From Undaria pinnatifida (lineage: Eukaryota > Sar > Phaeophyceae > Laminariales > Alariaceae), in the NCBI GenBank assembly GCA_012845835.1, contig JABAKD010000023.1, positions 2,925,197-2,989,196 on the forward strand: 64,000 bases of DNA. Reading direction: 5' to 3'. The position numbers and the translations under genes are program-made. Positions 28,484 through 37,789 of this stretch are shown in pieces. Under the pieces are notes generated by a model. It did not search any database, was not told the DNA's origin, and saw only the letters and a program-made list of their open reading frames with translations. Positions within the stretch are counted from its first letter, which is position 1. Every line of letters starts with the position of its first letter.

Positions 28484-31141
28484 AGACACGGGCCCTGCCG
28501 CCTGGTGGGGCCAACCTTTGCGGGCACATCTGCTGCGCCGGCGGTGGAGGTAGCGGCTGCGTCAACAATGGAGAGTGGCGGCCGCGCTTTGGGTCCAGCC
28601 TCGGGGGGCGCGGCGGCGACGTTGGCGGTTGATGGGGGGGTTGCGTCAACGGTCGGCGTTGACGGAGCGCCGACCGTACCCGCAGCCCGTGGAGTCCCGG
28701 GCGGGTTGCGGGGGCGGGCGTTGGAGGCGCTGGCGAGCGAAGGCGGCGTTGGGCGAGAGCGTGTACCTGTTGCTCCGGGATCCGTCATATTCGGAAATAG
28801 AGGTGACCACGGGGAGCGCGCGCGGGCGTGTACGGTAGTTTCGGCGCGCATTGTAGGAACAGGTGTTTCGGGCGCGCGCGGAGACACAGTTAATCATAGC
28901 GAACGTATGCGACTTTCGGGTTGTGGATGGGGGTGCGGGCACGGCTCGACCGACGGCGAGCGCGCGCACGCGCAGTTGGATTCGGCGGTTGAGGCGTGGC
29001 GCGTCGCGCAGGATAGCGTATTGCGGTCGGTATCGTCAACAGGTTCCGCGAATCTCGATGTGGTTGCCAGTGCGGGGTCGTCTCTTTTGCATGCTTGTGC
29101 CGGCAGTGTTAAATTGTTTACGTCCGCTGTCGGATCCGATCGCATTGCCCCTCATATTCATCCTCACATCGTTCGTCATTGGTTTGGTACCGTCAAGAAC
29201 TTCCCTCGTGTTGACCAGCTGCTCCGCGTCTTGGCACCGGGTTCCCCGGTGTGTGTTGCGCGGGGGGGTAATCTGGCTGCGGAGCTTGCATACGGTAACC
29301 ACCCGAGCGTCGCCCCCCATGCCGTTGCTGTTCACCAAAAGATATGTTCTGACGTTGGGCACGGTCGGGCTTTGGTGTTCAAGTTAAGTTCCGCCGCCGA
29401 TATTCCGGGTTTACGTGTTTCGCCATTGGCCGTCGTGCTTAAGCCTAAGTTTCGCATCATCCACGATCTCACATTTGCGCGCGCGGGCGGCCACTCCAGC
29501 GTTAACGACGATACCGATTTTTCCTCCGCCCCCTCCTGCGAGCTCGGTCATGTATTTCGGGATGTGTTGTTAAGGGTGTTGTTTTTGCGGCAGTTGCACG
29601 GTCCCACAGCTCGAATCGTCCTCTGCCGCGTTGACGTGAAAGACGCCTATCGTCAAGTTTTAGTTGACCCGGTAGGGGCGCCGGTGTTTGGGTACGCGAT
29701 GGGCGAATACGTAGTTGTGGATCTTCGCTTGCAATTCGGGTGGCGTAATAGTCCCGGGTTCTGGGGGCTAATGGCGTCTGCGCTGGAACATTCCCACTCC
29801 CACTCTACGTTTCAAAATGCGGCTGTTTCCCCACAAGGGGCGGCTGCCGTCGAACACGTGCGTCTTTCCCCGCCGCGGGGGGGTTCAGTGACGTCCCTCC
29901 CTCGCGATTGTCGAACCGTATCCGGTAGCGGCGGCTACGCCGGGAGTCGTTTTTTCGTGCGGTACTACGTAGACGATGGCATTCTTGTCGAGGTTCAGTG
30001 GTGGCCGGACGGTCGTCGCTGTATGCGGGCTGTGCAGTCATTGGCGTCGGACCATTTTCGCTTGTTGGGCGTACGTGGCGCGTCCGACCCTCCGCTGTTG
30101 TCCGCCAGCAAAATCACTAACTGGGACACGCGTCTCGAGGTGCTGGGCTGGTTGGTGGATACAGAGGCGCTTACGGTGACGGCACCGCCACATAAGCGCC
30201 TCAAGTTGCGCGTGCTTTTAGCGGAGTGGCCCTCGACTCGCAACCATGCTTCAGCGAAGCAGGTGTCGCAGTTGGCGGGCTTCCTCATGCACATCTCGTT
30301 TGCAGTTCGTCCCGGTTCTTTCTTCGTGCATCGTTTGTTGGCTTCGGTTGGGATGCCGCGCATCGCTGCCGGTGATCAATTCGCTGGCCGAATGGCCAAT
30401 CCGGGGCGGCGTGTGGCCCTTGGGCCCGAGTTCCATGCGGATCTCGAGTTCTGGCGGTGGTTTGTGGACAAAGGTCTTGACGCGCGCGGCGGGGTGCTGT
30501 CGGCGCCGATGTATAATTTGTTGGAGCACCCGGCACAACGTACGTTGTTCTCGGACGCGTCCAAAACCGCCGTCGGGGGATATTGTCTTGAAACCGGTGT
30601 TTACCGGCGCTATGGCTTCACAGCCCTGGAACAGTCGCGGTTTTGCGGCTCGAGTAAGTTCGTCCGCGGGGTGGACGACTTATCGATCAACGTGCTTGAA
30701 CTTTTGGGCATGGTTGTCTCGCTATTTTCCTTAGTGTCTTCGTGTGCCGATCGACCGTCAGCGACGGGAGATTGTGTTTTGCTGCGGGGAGACAACGAGG
30801 CCGCCGTGCATTGGGTGCGGCGGTGTCGGGGGGGGCTGGAACCGCGTTCCGGTGCCCTCATGCGTCTTCTCGGCGTTCTCGAAGTGTCATCCGGATGGCA
30901 TTTCGAGGCCACGCATGTGCGTGGTGTCCACAACGAGGCCGCCGATGGTATCTCTCGCTGGGATCGCGGCTCCGTTCTTGATAATTTGCGCGCCGTTCGT
31001 CCCAACATCCCGTGGCAGGTTCGGGAACTGGGGACCATCGGCATTTCTCTATGTACTTCGGTGTTGGCCTCGGACTCGTGCGGCACGCCGTTGCGGCCTC
31101 GACTGAACGAGCTTATTTGGGGCATTTTGGAGCATGGGTAG
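28484..31141 (+). CDS. Reverse transcriptase and RNase H of YR retrotransposon
   Basis: The frame is open from just after the Gag TGA to TAG 31139-31141. The first ATG is 28568 (857 residues from there). After a low-complexity alanine/glycine start, the polymerase shows KPKFRIIHDLTFARAGGHSS, the motif with a catalytic aspartate CRVDVKDAYRQVLVDP, and LQFGWRNSPGFWGLMAS. The catalytic YVDD is at about 29963-29980. RNase H follows: TLFSDASKTAVGGYCLETG, INVLELLGMVVS, LLRGDNEAAVHWVRR and THVRGVHNEAADGISRWD, with the acidic residues in place. It would copy the RNA into cDNA and remove the RNA strand. No integrase or protease is present. The last 90 bases overlap the recombinase ORF from its first ATG. 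Same-frame position to Gag suggests TGA readthrough or reinitiation. Confidence 0.9.
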   Translation, partial: RHGPCRLVGPTFAGTSAAPAVEVAAASTMESGGRALGPASGGAAATLAVDGGVASTVGVDGAPTVPAARGVPGGLRGRALEALASEGGVGRERVPVAPGSVIFGNRGDHGERARACTVVSARIVGTGVSGARGDTVNHSERMRLSGCGWGCGHGSTDGERAHAQLDSAVEAWRVAQDSVLRSVSSTGSANLDVVASAGSSLLHACAGSVKLFTSAVGSDRIAPHIHPHIVRHWFGTVKNFPRVDQLLRVLAPGSPVCVARGGNLAAELAYGNHPSVAPHAVAVHQKICSDVGHGRALVFKLSSAADIPGLRVSPLAVVLKPKFRIIHDLTFARAGGHSSVNDDTDFSSAPSCELGHVFRDVLLRVLFLRQLHGPTARIVLCRVDVKDAYRQVLVDPVGAPVFGYAMGEYVVVDLRLQFGWRNSPGFWGLMASALEHSHSHSTFQNAAVSPQGAAAVEHVRLSPPRGGSVTSLPRDCRTVSGSGGYAGSRFFVRYYVDDGILVEVQWWPDGRRCMRAVQSLASDHFRLLGVRGASDPPLLSASKITNWDTRLEVLGWLVDTEALTVTAPPHKRLKLRVLLAEWPSTRNHASAKQVSQLAGFLMHISFAVRPGSFFVHRLLASVGMPRIAAGDQFAGRMANPGRRVALGPEFHADLEFWRWFVDKGLDARGGVLSAPMYNLLEHPAQRTLFSDASKTAVGGYCLETGVYRRYGFTALEQSRFCGSSKFVRGVDDLSINVLELLGMVVSLFSLVSSCADRPSATGDCVLLRGDNEAAVHWVRRCRGGLEPRSGALMRLLGVLEVSSGWHFEATHVRGVHNEAADGISRWDRGSVLDNLRAVRPNIPWQVRELGTIGISLCTSVLASDSCGTPLRPRLNELIWGILEHG

Positions 31142-32169
31142 ACTTTCGGGTACGTTCTGGTGTTCCCGTATTTCTTGATCGCGGCATTGACGATATGACT
31201 AACGTGTGGCATTTGTTCGAATACGTAGCATACGCGTTCGCTACGAAGAAATTGCGCTCGGCGACTATCGAAAGCCATTTGTCGGCCATCAAGTTTTTTC
31301 ATCGCATTTCACGCGGTTTCGAGCTCGACACTACTCACCCCGTCATCGCGAGCGCCCTCAAAGGTGCGGCGCGCTCGCATGCCGAAGTGGGTAATCAGGC
31401 GACCGTGCGTCGGCCAGTGTCATGGGCTATGTTGCTTGCTGGCGAAACTTTAATCCCTGCCTGGCGTAACGGGGGACGCGTGTTGTGGCTTGCGTTGTGT
31501 GCGTCGTTTTGTTTTTTGACCCGCGCGTCCGAAATGTTCGCGGAAACCCGGTCGCGCATCCACGAAACGTATTGTTTACGGCGGGCAGACGTGGCTTTCT
31601 TTCGCGGTCGGGTACAGTTGGGGGTGGCGCAATGGTCAACGGCCGACCGCGTCGAGGTTCGATTCCGTGGGTCTAAGGGCGACCAGTTGCGAAAAGGGGC
31701 GGTTATTTCGCGCGTTCGGGTTGGTTCACCAAGGCCCGTAGGGGCTGGTGGCGGTGCTGTCGATCTTATGCTCGAGTTGATGTCTTGTTATTTGTTTTTG
31801 CCCTCGTCGGCGCCCCTCGTAGCGTACGGCAGTGGTGGTGGTACATGGTCTATGTGGACGAAACAACAAGCGACGGTAGCCCTGCGAGAAGTGGTTGCGT
31901 TGGCGGGCGTGCGGGCGGATGAGTACGCCTTGCACTCCCTTAGGATTGGGGGCGCAACGCACTTATCGGCAGGGGGTGCCTCCCCAGAGACGTTGCAACG
32001 GGAGGGTCGGTGGGCGTCTGATGCTTATAAGGCGTACGTTCGTAGCCACGGGAAGGATGCCAGCCGGGTAGCAAATTTAATGGCCCAGGAGGGGATGGGT
32101 AACGGGATCCAGCCGGGGCAGGGTACGGATTGGGGGCAAGTTAACCCCATTCCAAAGCTGGAGGGATAG
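31051..32169 (+). CDS. Tyrosine recombinase of YR retrotransposon
   Basis: The first ATG in this frame is 31051 (372 residues, starting MYFGVGLGLVRHAVAAS). The N-terminal half resembles the SAM-like core-binding domain (ATIESHLSAIKFFHR). The catalytic half has the first arginine in LTRASEMFAETR at about 31515, the HxxR block in YALHSLRIGGATHLSAGG at about 31925-31975, and GRWASDAYKAYVR at about 32008-32046 with the nucleophilic tyrosine. The spacing is that of DIRS-order recombinases, which insert circular cDNA by site-specific-type strand exchange instead of using an integrase. It overlaps the polymerase ORF in a different frame. No stop or frameshift occurs, so the enzyme may be functional. 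Confidence 0.9.
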   Translation: MYFGVGLGLVRHAVAASTERAYLGHFGAWVDFRVRSGVPVFLDRGIDDMTNVWHLFEYVAYAFATKKLRSATIESHLSAIKFFHRISRGFELDTTHPVIASALKGAARSHAEVGNQATVRRPVSWAMLLAGETLIPAWRNGGRVLWLALCASFCFLTRASEMFAETRSRIHETYCLRRADVAFFRGRVQLGVAQWSTADRVEVRFRGSKGDQLRKGAVISRVRVGSPRPVGAGGGAVDLMLELMSCYLFLPSSAPLVAYGSGGGTWSMWTKQQATVALREVVALAGVRADEYALHSLRIGGATHLSAGGASPETLQREGRWASDAYKAYVRSHGKDASRVANLMAQEGMGNGIQPGQGTDWGQVNPIPKLEG

Positions 32170-32327
32170 AAGTCGACGTAACTATTTCAGCTGGTACGCA
32201 GCCTCATCATTTGTGCCAAGCGGATAGAAAGAAGTTGGATCTTGACGTGCGCACCCTAGGGGTACAGCAAAGGGGGTAGGGAAGGGACGCAATGCGTCCG
32301 TAAGCTGAGCCAAATACCATTATTGGA

Positions 32328-32502
32328 GGCTGGCGTCGAAAGCTCGACAGTGCCAGTTGGGATGGAACTTGACTTAGGGTTACGGACGATAGCGTGGGGT
32401 TGCTGTTGGAGCAGCCCCGGGGGCCTGTCCCTCTCTCCGCCCCCCCGTGCTCCGAGGGGGGGGTGCGCAATAATATGATACAACTTCGAAAGCAAAATAC
32501 AA
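32328..32502 (+). repeat. B1 repeat of YR element copy 2
   Basis: It starts GGAGGCTGGCGTCGAAAGC and ends CGAAAGCAAAATACAAA. It is directly followed by A2 without spacer. Confidence 0.9.
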
Positions 32503-32738
32503 AGCGTATTATTATCGAGGCACGAGAAAATAAGGGTTTTGTATGTACGGAAGAAGTTTGGGGTTACTGCACGTTGACCAATGAGATCAACGCGGGTGGT
32601 TACTTGTACTTGTCCTGGTATAGCAAAGGGAACCTTGGATCAGTTTGTCGTGTTGCTGATTAGCAAGCGAAGCACGCAGAGAAGAGAGGAGCATCGTCAG
32701 CAAGACAAGGTCAAGGTGTGATAGACTGGCTGATTTCC
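32503..32738 (+). repeat. A2 repeat of YR element copy 2
   Basis: It is virtually identical to A1 from GCGTATTATTATCGAGGCAC to GATAGACTGGCTGATTT. Confidence 0.9.
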
Positions 32739-33373
32739 CACCCACCCGCCCGTGCTTTTGAGGGCGTCAGTGGAAGGGGACTGAGACGGTCGCAGCAACG
32801 CGGGAGAGTGTTCGTTGCTGTTAGATACACGTAACTAGGGGGCGGTATCCAGCCGCCCGGGTGTCGTAGATTGCGCGTTTAATTTTTATTTACGTGTGGT
32901 GCTCAGGAGTCCTGTTTGTGTCATCAGAGTAGCGCGCGCACGTCTCCAAGCTGGAGGTGCGCCCTTCCTATTTTTTTTATTTTTTTCTCCTTCGGGGAGC
33001 TGCATTGTGCAATGCAGGCGTTGGTGCGATGTCGGTTTGCTACCGTGATTCGCGAACATGCACGCATGTCTCCACGCTGGAGGTGCGTCCATTCTTCCCC
33101 GTATGGAATTTGCACTATGCTGTGCAGATGTGGTGTGATGACGAATGCTAATGAGCAGGCGCAGTGGTTTGGTCCCACACTTAGCTCGGTATTGGCGCAA
33201 TCTCAAACTGCAGGAGAGAGTTTGTCCGTAATAGTGCGTCTTGGGCCGTGAATTACATATGTATACGGGCGTCATTTATATATTATGGTACTCCTTTAGT
33301 ATATGATATTGGCGTTACATGTGCCCGTTTGTGTTTGTGCTGAGTACCATGTTTATTTTGAGTCTCTCAGTGG
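32739..33373 (+). other. Spacer between A2 and B2 of YR element copy 2
   Basis: It begins CCCACCCACCCGCCCGTGC as in copy 1. It holds an imperfect tandem duplication of about 130 bp (CACGTCTCCAAGCTGGAGGT at about 32939 and CATGTCTCCACGCTGGAGGT at about 33065, each followed by TGCAATGCAGG/TGCTGTGCAG-like sequence). There is no coding evidence. Confidence 0.6.
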
Positions 33374-33553
33374 AGGCTGGCTGGCGTCGAAAGCTCGACA
33401 GTGCCAGTTGGGATGGAACTGGACTCAGGGTTACGGACGATAGCGTGGGGTTGCTGTTGGAGCAGCCCCGGGGGCCTGTCCCTCTCTCCGCCCCCCCGTG
33501 CTCCGAGGGGAGGGTGCGCAATAATATGATACAACTTCGAAAGCAAAATACAA
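33374..33553 (+). repeat. B2 repeat and 3' end of YR element copy 2
   Basis: It matches B1 except for a few substitutions and a 4-bp GGCT duplication. It ends at CAAAATACAAAC, after which unrelated sequence starts. Confidence 0.9.
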
Positions 33554-33588
33554 ACTGATATTTATAAGGGTAATGCTATTCATTTGCT

Positions 33589-34075
33589 ACACCGGTGTCG
33601 CAAACAGTTATTTGCGATGCACGGTGTCGCAATTGAACCCTTTCGGCGACACCGCGCTGCGTTCGCGGCAGACACCCCAGATTGTCTCCAAACAGCCTAA
33701 GGTGTGTCGGCATGGCGTGATGCTAATATCGAAGCTATTGCTCAGCCAAAACGGGCCAGTACTCCAGGAGATATGTGGTATCTTGGGGCAACCGACCAAT
33801 GTTCAGACCGTGCAAATAAGCCCCTTATTTGCGACACCCCGCTGTGTTCTCGGCAGACAACTCAGATTGACTCCTAGTTACCAAGGGTGTGTTGGCATGG
33901 CGTAAGGCTACCATCGAAGCTATCGCGCAGCCAAAACGGGCCAGTACTCGAGGAGGTACGTCGTATCTTGGGCAACCGAAAAATGTTCAGACCGTGTCGC
34001 AAATAAACCCCTCTTTGCGACAACGGGATGTACTCGCGGCAGACCACCAAGATTGACTCCTAACTACCATAGGTT
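33589..34075 (+). repeat. Family C repeat cluster, about 2.5 units
   Basis: Units of about 190 bp contain a palindrome of the type TGTCGCAAATAAG/CTTATTTGCGACA, then GCGGCAGACACCCCAGATTG, GTGTCGGCATGGCGT, GCCAAAACGGGCCAGTACTC and CTTGGGGCAACCGACCAATG. The cluster begins at ACACCGGTGTCGCAA. Confidence 0.8.
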
Positions 34076-34260
34076 GTTGTTGTTGTCGTTGTTCTCACAA
34101 TAACTCGCATAATCAAGTATGTGGTCACAAGACAGGGTCCAGTCACTCTGGAGCTGAGGAATACCCCAGGGAAAACACACACACAACCCAAGGTGGTACA
34201 CGCATATTATATCACAGCTGATGCAATTCATGCCTCCACCAGAAACATAAGATAATGTAG
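34076..34260 (+). repeat. Family E repeat fragment
   Basis: It starts with (GTT)n, then CACAATAACTCGCATAATCA, GTGGTCACAAGACAGG and TTCATGCCTCCACCAGAAAC. It ends near 34250. Confidence 0.8.
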
Positions 34261-34764
34261 GTGTCGCTAAAACGAGCGACAACAGCTGATAGATGTAACT
34301 GTCGTCAGACGTGTGCGTCCACGGGCCATTGGTTGGTGTGATTGCGAGGGGCACCACGTTTGACATGCAATCGATTGGTCGTGCATCTGCAGCAGAGGAG
34401 GAAATCATTGGTTTCCTTAGGCGGCGTTGTAGACGCCCATGCCCGTGTACCTTACCCTCGTGCTCTGTTATGGCGTGTGTTGTCTGCTGTGCGTGTGGTG
34501 CTGACTGCTGTGCGACCGCTGTGCGTGTTGGCGGTCGCTGGTGTGCTCTGTGTGCTCGTGTGTCCCGCTGTGCTGCTGTGCTGTTTATTTATTTTTTTAA
34601 AATGTGGTCCGCCACCACAGTACTCATTTTTCTAGTGACCTAGTCTAAATTCAAGTCAAAGCGTACAAACACACAAACACACGAACTTTTTTTTTCGAGT
34701 AGAGCGCTATTACGGGGGGACCGCAGGTGGGAAATATTAATAGAAACTCGCTTCGCTCGAATAA
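34261..34764. other. Region without recognised genes
   Basis: A GT-rich stretch around 34470-34590 (many CTGTGCG-like phrases) creates ORFs on the plus strand, but no family is recognised. Confidence 0.4.
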
Positions 34765-35005
34765 ATGTGAAATCGGGAGTCAGTCTACGATATGCCAGGT
34801 CCATGCCGGTGCATACGTCTCATTACTCACGCCTGGAGAAACCAACTATGTATGTCGGCATGGCGTAAGGCTGCCACTGAAGCTTTTGCTCAGCCAAAAC
34901 GAGCCAGTACTCGAGGAGATGTGTGGTACCTTGGTGCAACCAAAAAAGGTCCAGAATGGTTGCGAACATGAGCCTTATTTACGACATCGCACGACGTTCG
35001 TCGCG
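34765..35005 (+). repeat. Family E fragment fused to a family C unit
   Basis: 34768-34850 matches the right half of family E (GAGTCAGTCTACGATATGCC, CACGCCTGGAGAAACCAAC). From 34851 (TATGTCGGCATGGCGTAAGG) to 35000 it matches family C, including GCCAAAACGAGCCAGTACTC. Confidence 0.75.
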
Positions 35006-35734
35006 CGCGCCCCGCTTAGACCAGGACTACGACGGAATTGTTAGCGTGAGGTGCGGCTGACCAAATCGCCCAAATTCCACGAGTAGACAGTAGGCAGGTG
35101 AGCAAGTGAGCACAGCCTACATATGCACAAGGCCATCGAAGCTAAAGCTTTTTGAGTGTTCTGCATCATGTACGCGGTACGAGTTTTCCCCGGCAAAATC
35201 GCACCTGTTCTAGCACCAGCAGCAGTACGAGTACTCAGTATCCGTGATCTAGTTCTGTCATACACCTTGTACTATTATTAATGGGGCCTTATTTATAGTT
35301 ATTGGTACGGCCATATTGTTACCGATATTGAATCCAATCGAGAGCTGTTCTCTTTTGCTTGTGTTTTTTTTGTGAAGTCGCAGTTGGAGTTGGTGCTTGC
35401 GGAAGCGAGCAGCCCTATACTCCTCCGCTCGGGACGATGAAACCTACATTCGTCTCAACATACACCACTGTACCGAGTGCACCTATCTGGGTTTTGTCTG
35501 GGTCTTGCTGAGATCGCGAGGAATGACGCACATCATAACAACCTAGTTGAACGCGGGGTAGATGTGGAGTACGTTGTTGTACATAAGTTCCCGATTTTGA
35601 TTTTAAATAGTAGTGCTGAAACTCACGAAAACCCGCGTCCGACTGCACGACGAGTTCAATGTAAACGACAAGAGTCACCGACTATAATAAACAACATGAG
35701 TTCGGCTTCGTGTTCGTCCACATTTGTAATTTGA
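35006..35734. other. Region without recognised genes
   Basis: Short ORFs only. No repeat or RNA signal was recognised. Confidence 0.4.
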
Positions 35735-36085
35735 GGCTGAGCGATAGCTTCGATGGTAGCCTTACGCCATGCCGACACACCCTAGGTAGCAAGGAGTCAA
35801 TCTGGGGTGTCTGCCTCCAACGCAGCGTGGTGTCGCAAACGGTCTGAACATTGGTCGGGTGCCCCAGGATACCACAAATCTCCTCGAGTACAGGCCCGTT
35901 TTAGCTGAGCGAAAGCTTTAATGGTAGCCTTACGCCATGTCGACACACCCCCTAAGTAGTTTGGAGACAATCTGGAGTGTTTGCCGCGAACGCACAGCGC
36001 GGTGTCGCAAATAAGTGGCTTATTTGCGACACATCGTGTAACAAATAACTATTTGCGACACCGGTGTCGCAAATTGCATTGCCCA
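35735..36085 (-). repeat. Family C cluster (minus strand), about 2 units
   Basis: TAGCTTCGATGGTAGCCTTA, CGCCATGCCGACACACCC and GTCTGCCTCCAACGCAGCG are followed by a second unit. The cluster ends at the palindromic TTGCGACACCGGTGTCGCAA (36053-36072). Confidence 0.85.
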
Positions 36086-36099
36086 AACGACTTACCCCA

Positions 36100-36748
36100 G
36101 GATATACATGATAAACTGATGCATTCTTTCCAAAACCGTCACATTTATCCCCTTAAAATAATGTATAGTTTCCACGCACAGATTGAGCTGCCCCACACGC
36201 CCCACCCCCGCCCCAACCCCCCCCCTATGATAAACTGGTGCATATATAGACTATATACTTGTATATATTTGTTTTTTTTTCCCTCAAAACCGTCAGATTT
36301 ATCCCCTTAAGAGGATTTATAGCTTACACGCACAAATTTCCCGCCGGTCCGCCCCTCCCCCCCCCCCCCCCCCCCCCCCTCCCCCCCCATCCAACCCCGT
36401 TCGCCCTTTTGAAAATAACCAGGCCCCCACGTCCTCCAGAACTCCGCCCCCCCCTAACCGTTTATTCGACTTACAGGATTCACTTGATAAACGGATACAT
36501 TTCCCTCCACACACAGCTGTCAGATTTTGTCCCCCCTCAGAAACGGGTTTTATAGTTTCCGCGCACAGACTGACTAACATCACACCCTGTTGACCCTGAT
36601 AGCTACACTGTAGTTGTAAGGGGAGTCGCCGACCTATCCTTAAGGAGGACGTACAACTCGTAAAACGCGCGATCGGAGTATCACACACAGCTTGCAAAGA
36701 TGAGTTTCGACGAAATCTTCGGTCTCACAGCTGGAGTGTATTTTCATA
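36100..36748 (-). repeat. Family S copy (minus strand) with preceding related modules and a C tract
   Basis: Two AACCGTCACATTTATCCCC-like modules (36133 and 36285) precede a C-run at 36357-36379. The typical copy follows, ending CTCACAGCTGGAGTGTATTT at 36725-36743. Confidence 0.8.
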
Positions 36749-36762
36749 TTTAATACCCGGTA

Positions 36763-36990
36763 ATACATAAGGGCTCCGCTCCGAAGGCGGCTGACGCCGC
36801 CCGCTACGCTCGCGAAAGGAAAATTTCAACTAACAATTGTGAAGAGGGCAGAAAGAAGAGGCGCGTGATTTAGTGCAACTAGCGATTTGATAATGCCAAG
36901 AGATACTTGTCCGGGGCCGATTGCCATGTCTGTGCTGTGCTGTCTGTTGGCGATGTCACGTTCTGATCGGATGTCACGTTCTGATCGGCA
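36763..36990 (+). repeat. Family D dispersed repeat
   Basis: GGCTCCGCTCCGAAGGCGGC, TGACGCCGCCCGCTACGCTC, then TAATGCCAAGAGATACTTG, CGATTGCCATG and a duplicated GATGTCACGTTCTGATCGG (36951 and 36969). Related copies lie at 37455-37690 (+) and 57050-57265 (-). Confidence 0.7.
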
Positions 36991-37454
36991 TTGTGGTACG
37001 GGTGTATTTGCGAAGAGAATATCGTGTAGAGGACCGAGATGAAGAACAAAACAAACAACAAGAAAGCAAAAAGACGAGAACACACACGAACCAACGGTAC
37101 CTGGTGCATGGTACTTCGCCCAATACCTCTGGTGGTACTCTGTGCTGGTTTGTGCTTGTATTAAAGCCTGATTGGGATATTATTTGTGGTTTGTAAAACC
37201 GTAAAGCATCTTCCTAGATGCGGCGGAACCAGGTTGGTCCCCCGAGAGATAAGGATGAAATTGTATGTGGCCTTCAATCTGTCATGATCGGGATCACCAC
37301 GTGGCTGGGGAGGAAAAGCCCCACAGCCGCACTTCAAAACTCTACTCTACTTGTCTTCCCAGCCCGATGGCTCTCCGGATTACGTAACTTCTGTCTCCGG
37401 CAATTGACCTACCACCCGTGTACGTGGATGGTCAAACACTCTGTGTGGTTATAA
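36991..37454. other. Spacer without recognised genes
   Basis: No gene is supported. Confidence 0.4.
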
Positions 37455-37740
37455 AGAAAGCACGGGGCTCTGCTTCGCAAGGCTGCTGACGCCGCCCTCT
37501 ACGCTCGCGCAAGGATGACTGCAGGTAACTGAAACATGTAAATAAATAGGGCACGATGAAGAGGCCCGTGATTATTTGGTGCGAATGGCGAGTTCTTAAT
37601 AATGCCAGGAGGTGTCTGCGCAGAGCTAATTGCCAAGCGCTGTACTGTGTGCTTGTTGATGTCACGTTCTGAACGACAGTACGTGCGATGATTGCCGGGG
37701 GGGGGGGGGGGGGGGGGGGGCATGGGGAGCGAGAGAGGAA
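37455..37740 (+). repeat. Family D repeat with a long G-run
   Basis: GGGGCTCTGCTTCGCAAGGC, TGACGCCGCCCTCTACGCTC, TAATGCCAGGAGGTGTCTGC and GATGTCACGTTCTGAACGAC are followed by a run of about 25 G (37697-37721). Confidence 0.75.
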
Positions 37741-37789
37741 AATCAACTGAAGAAAGCCAAAAGACGAGTACGCAAAACACGTAGTAAAC

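Larger units (their letters stand above)
27030..33553 (+). mobile_element. DIRS-order (PAT/Ngaro-like) YR retrotransposon, copy 2, structurally complete
   Basis: The element has the full split-direct-repeat layout: A1 (27030-27262), Gag-like ORF, reverse transcriptase/RNase H ORF, tyrosine recombinase ORF, B1 (32328-32502), A2 (32503-32738), an internal spacer, and B2 (33374-33553). A1 and A2 are virtually identical over about 225 bp, and B1 and B2 differ by only a few bases plus a 4-bp insertion. All three ORFs are uninterrupted. No methyltransferase-like domain is seen between RNase H and recombinase, which favours Ngaro-like over DIRS1-like membership. The near-identity of the repeats suggests recent insertion. 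Copies 1 and 3 in the window belong to the same family. Confidence 0.9.

Noticed and set aside
31012..31141. A -1 frameshift slippery site joining polymerase and recombinase
   Set aside because: Runs such as TTTT and GGGG occur, but none fits the X XXY YYZ pattern in the polymerase frame.
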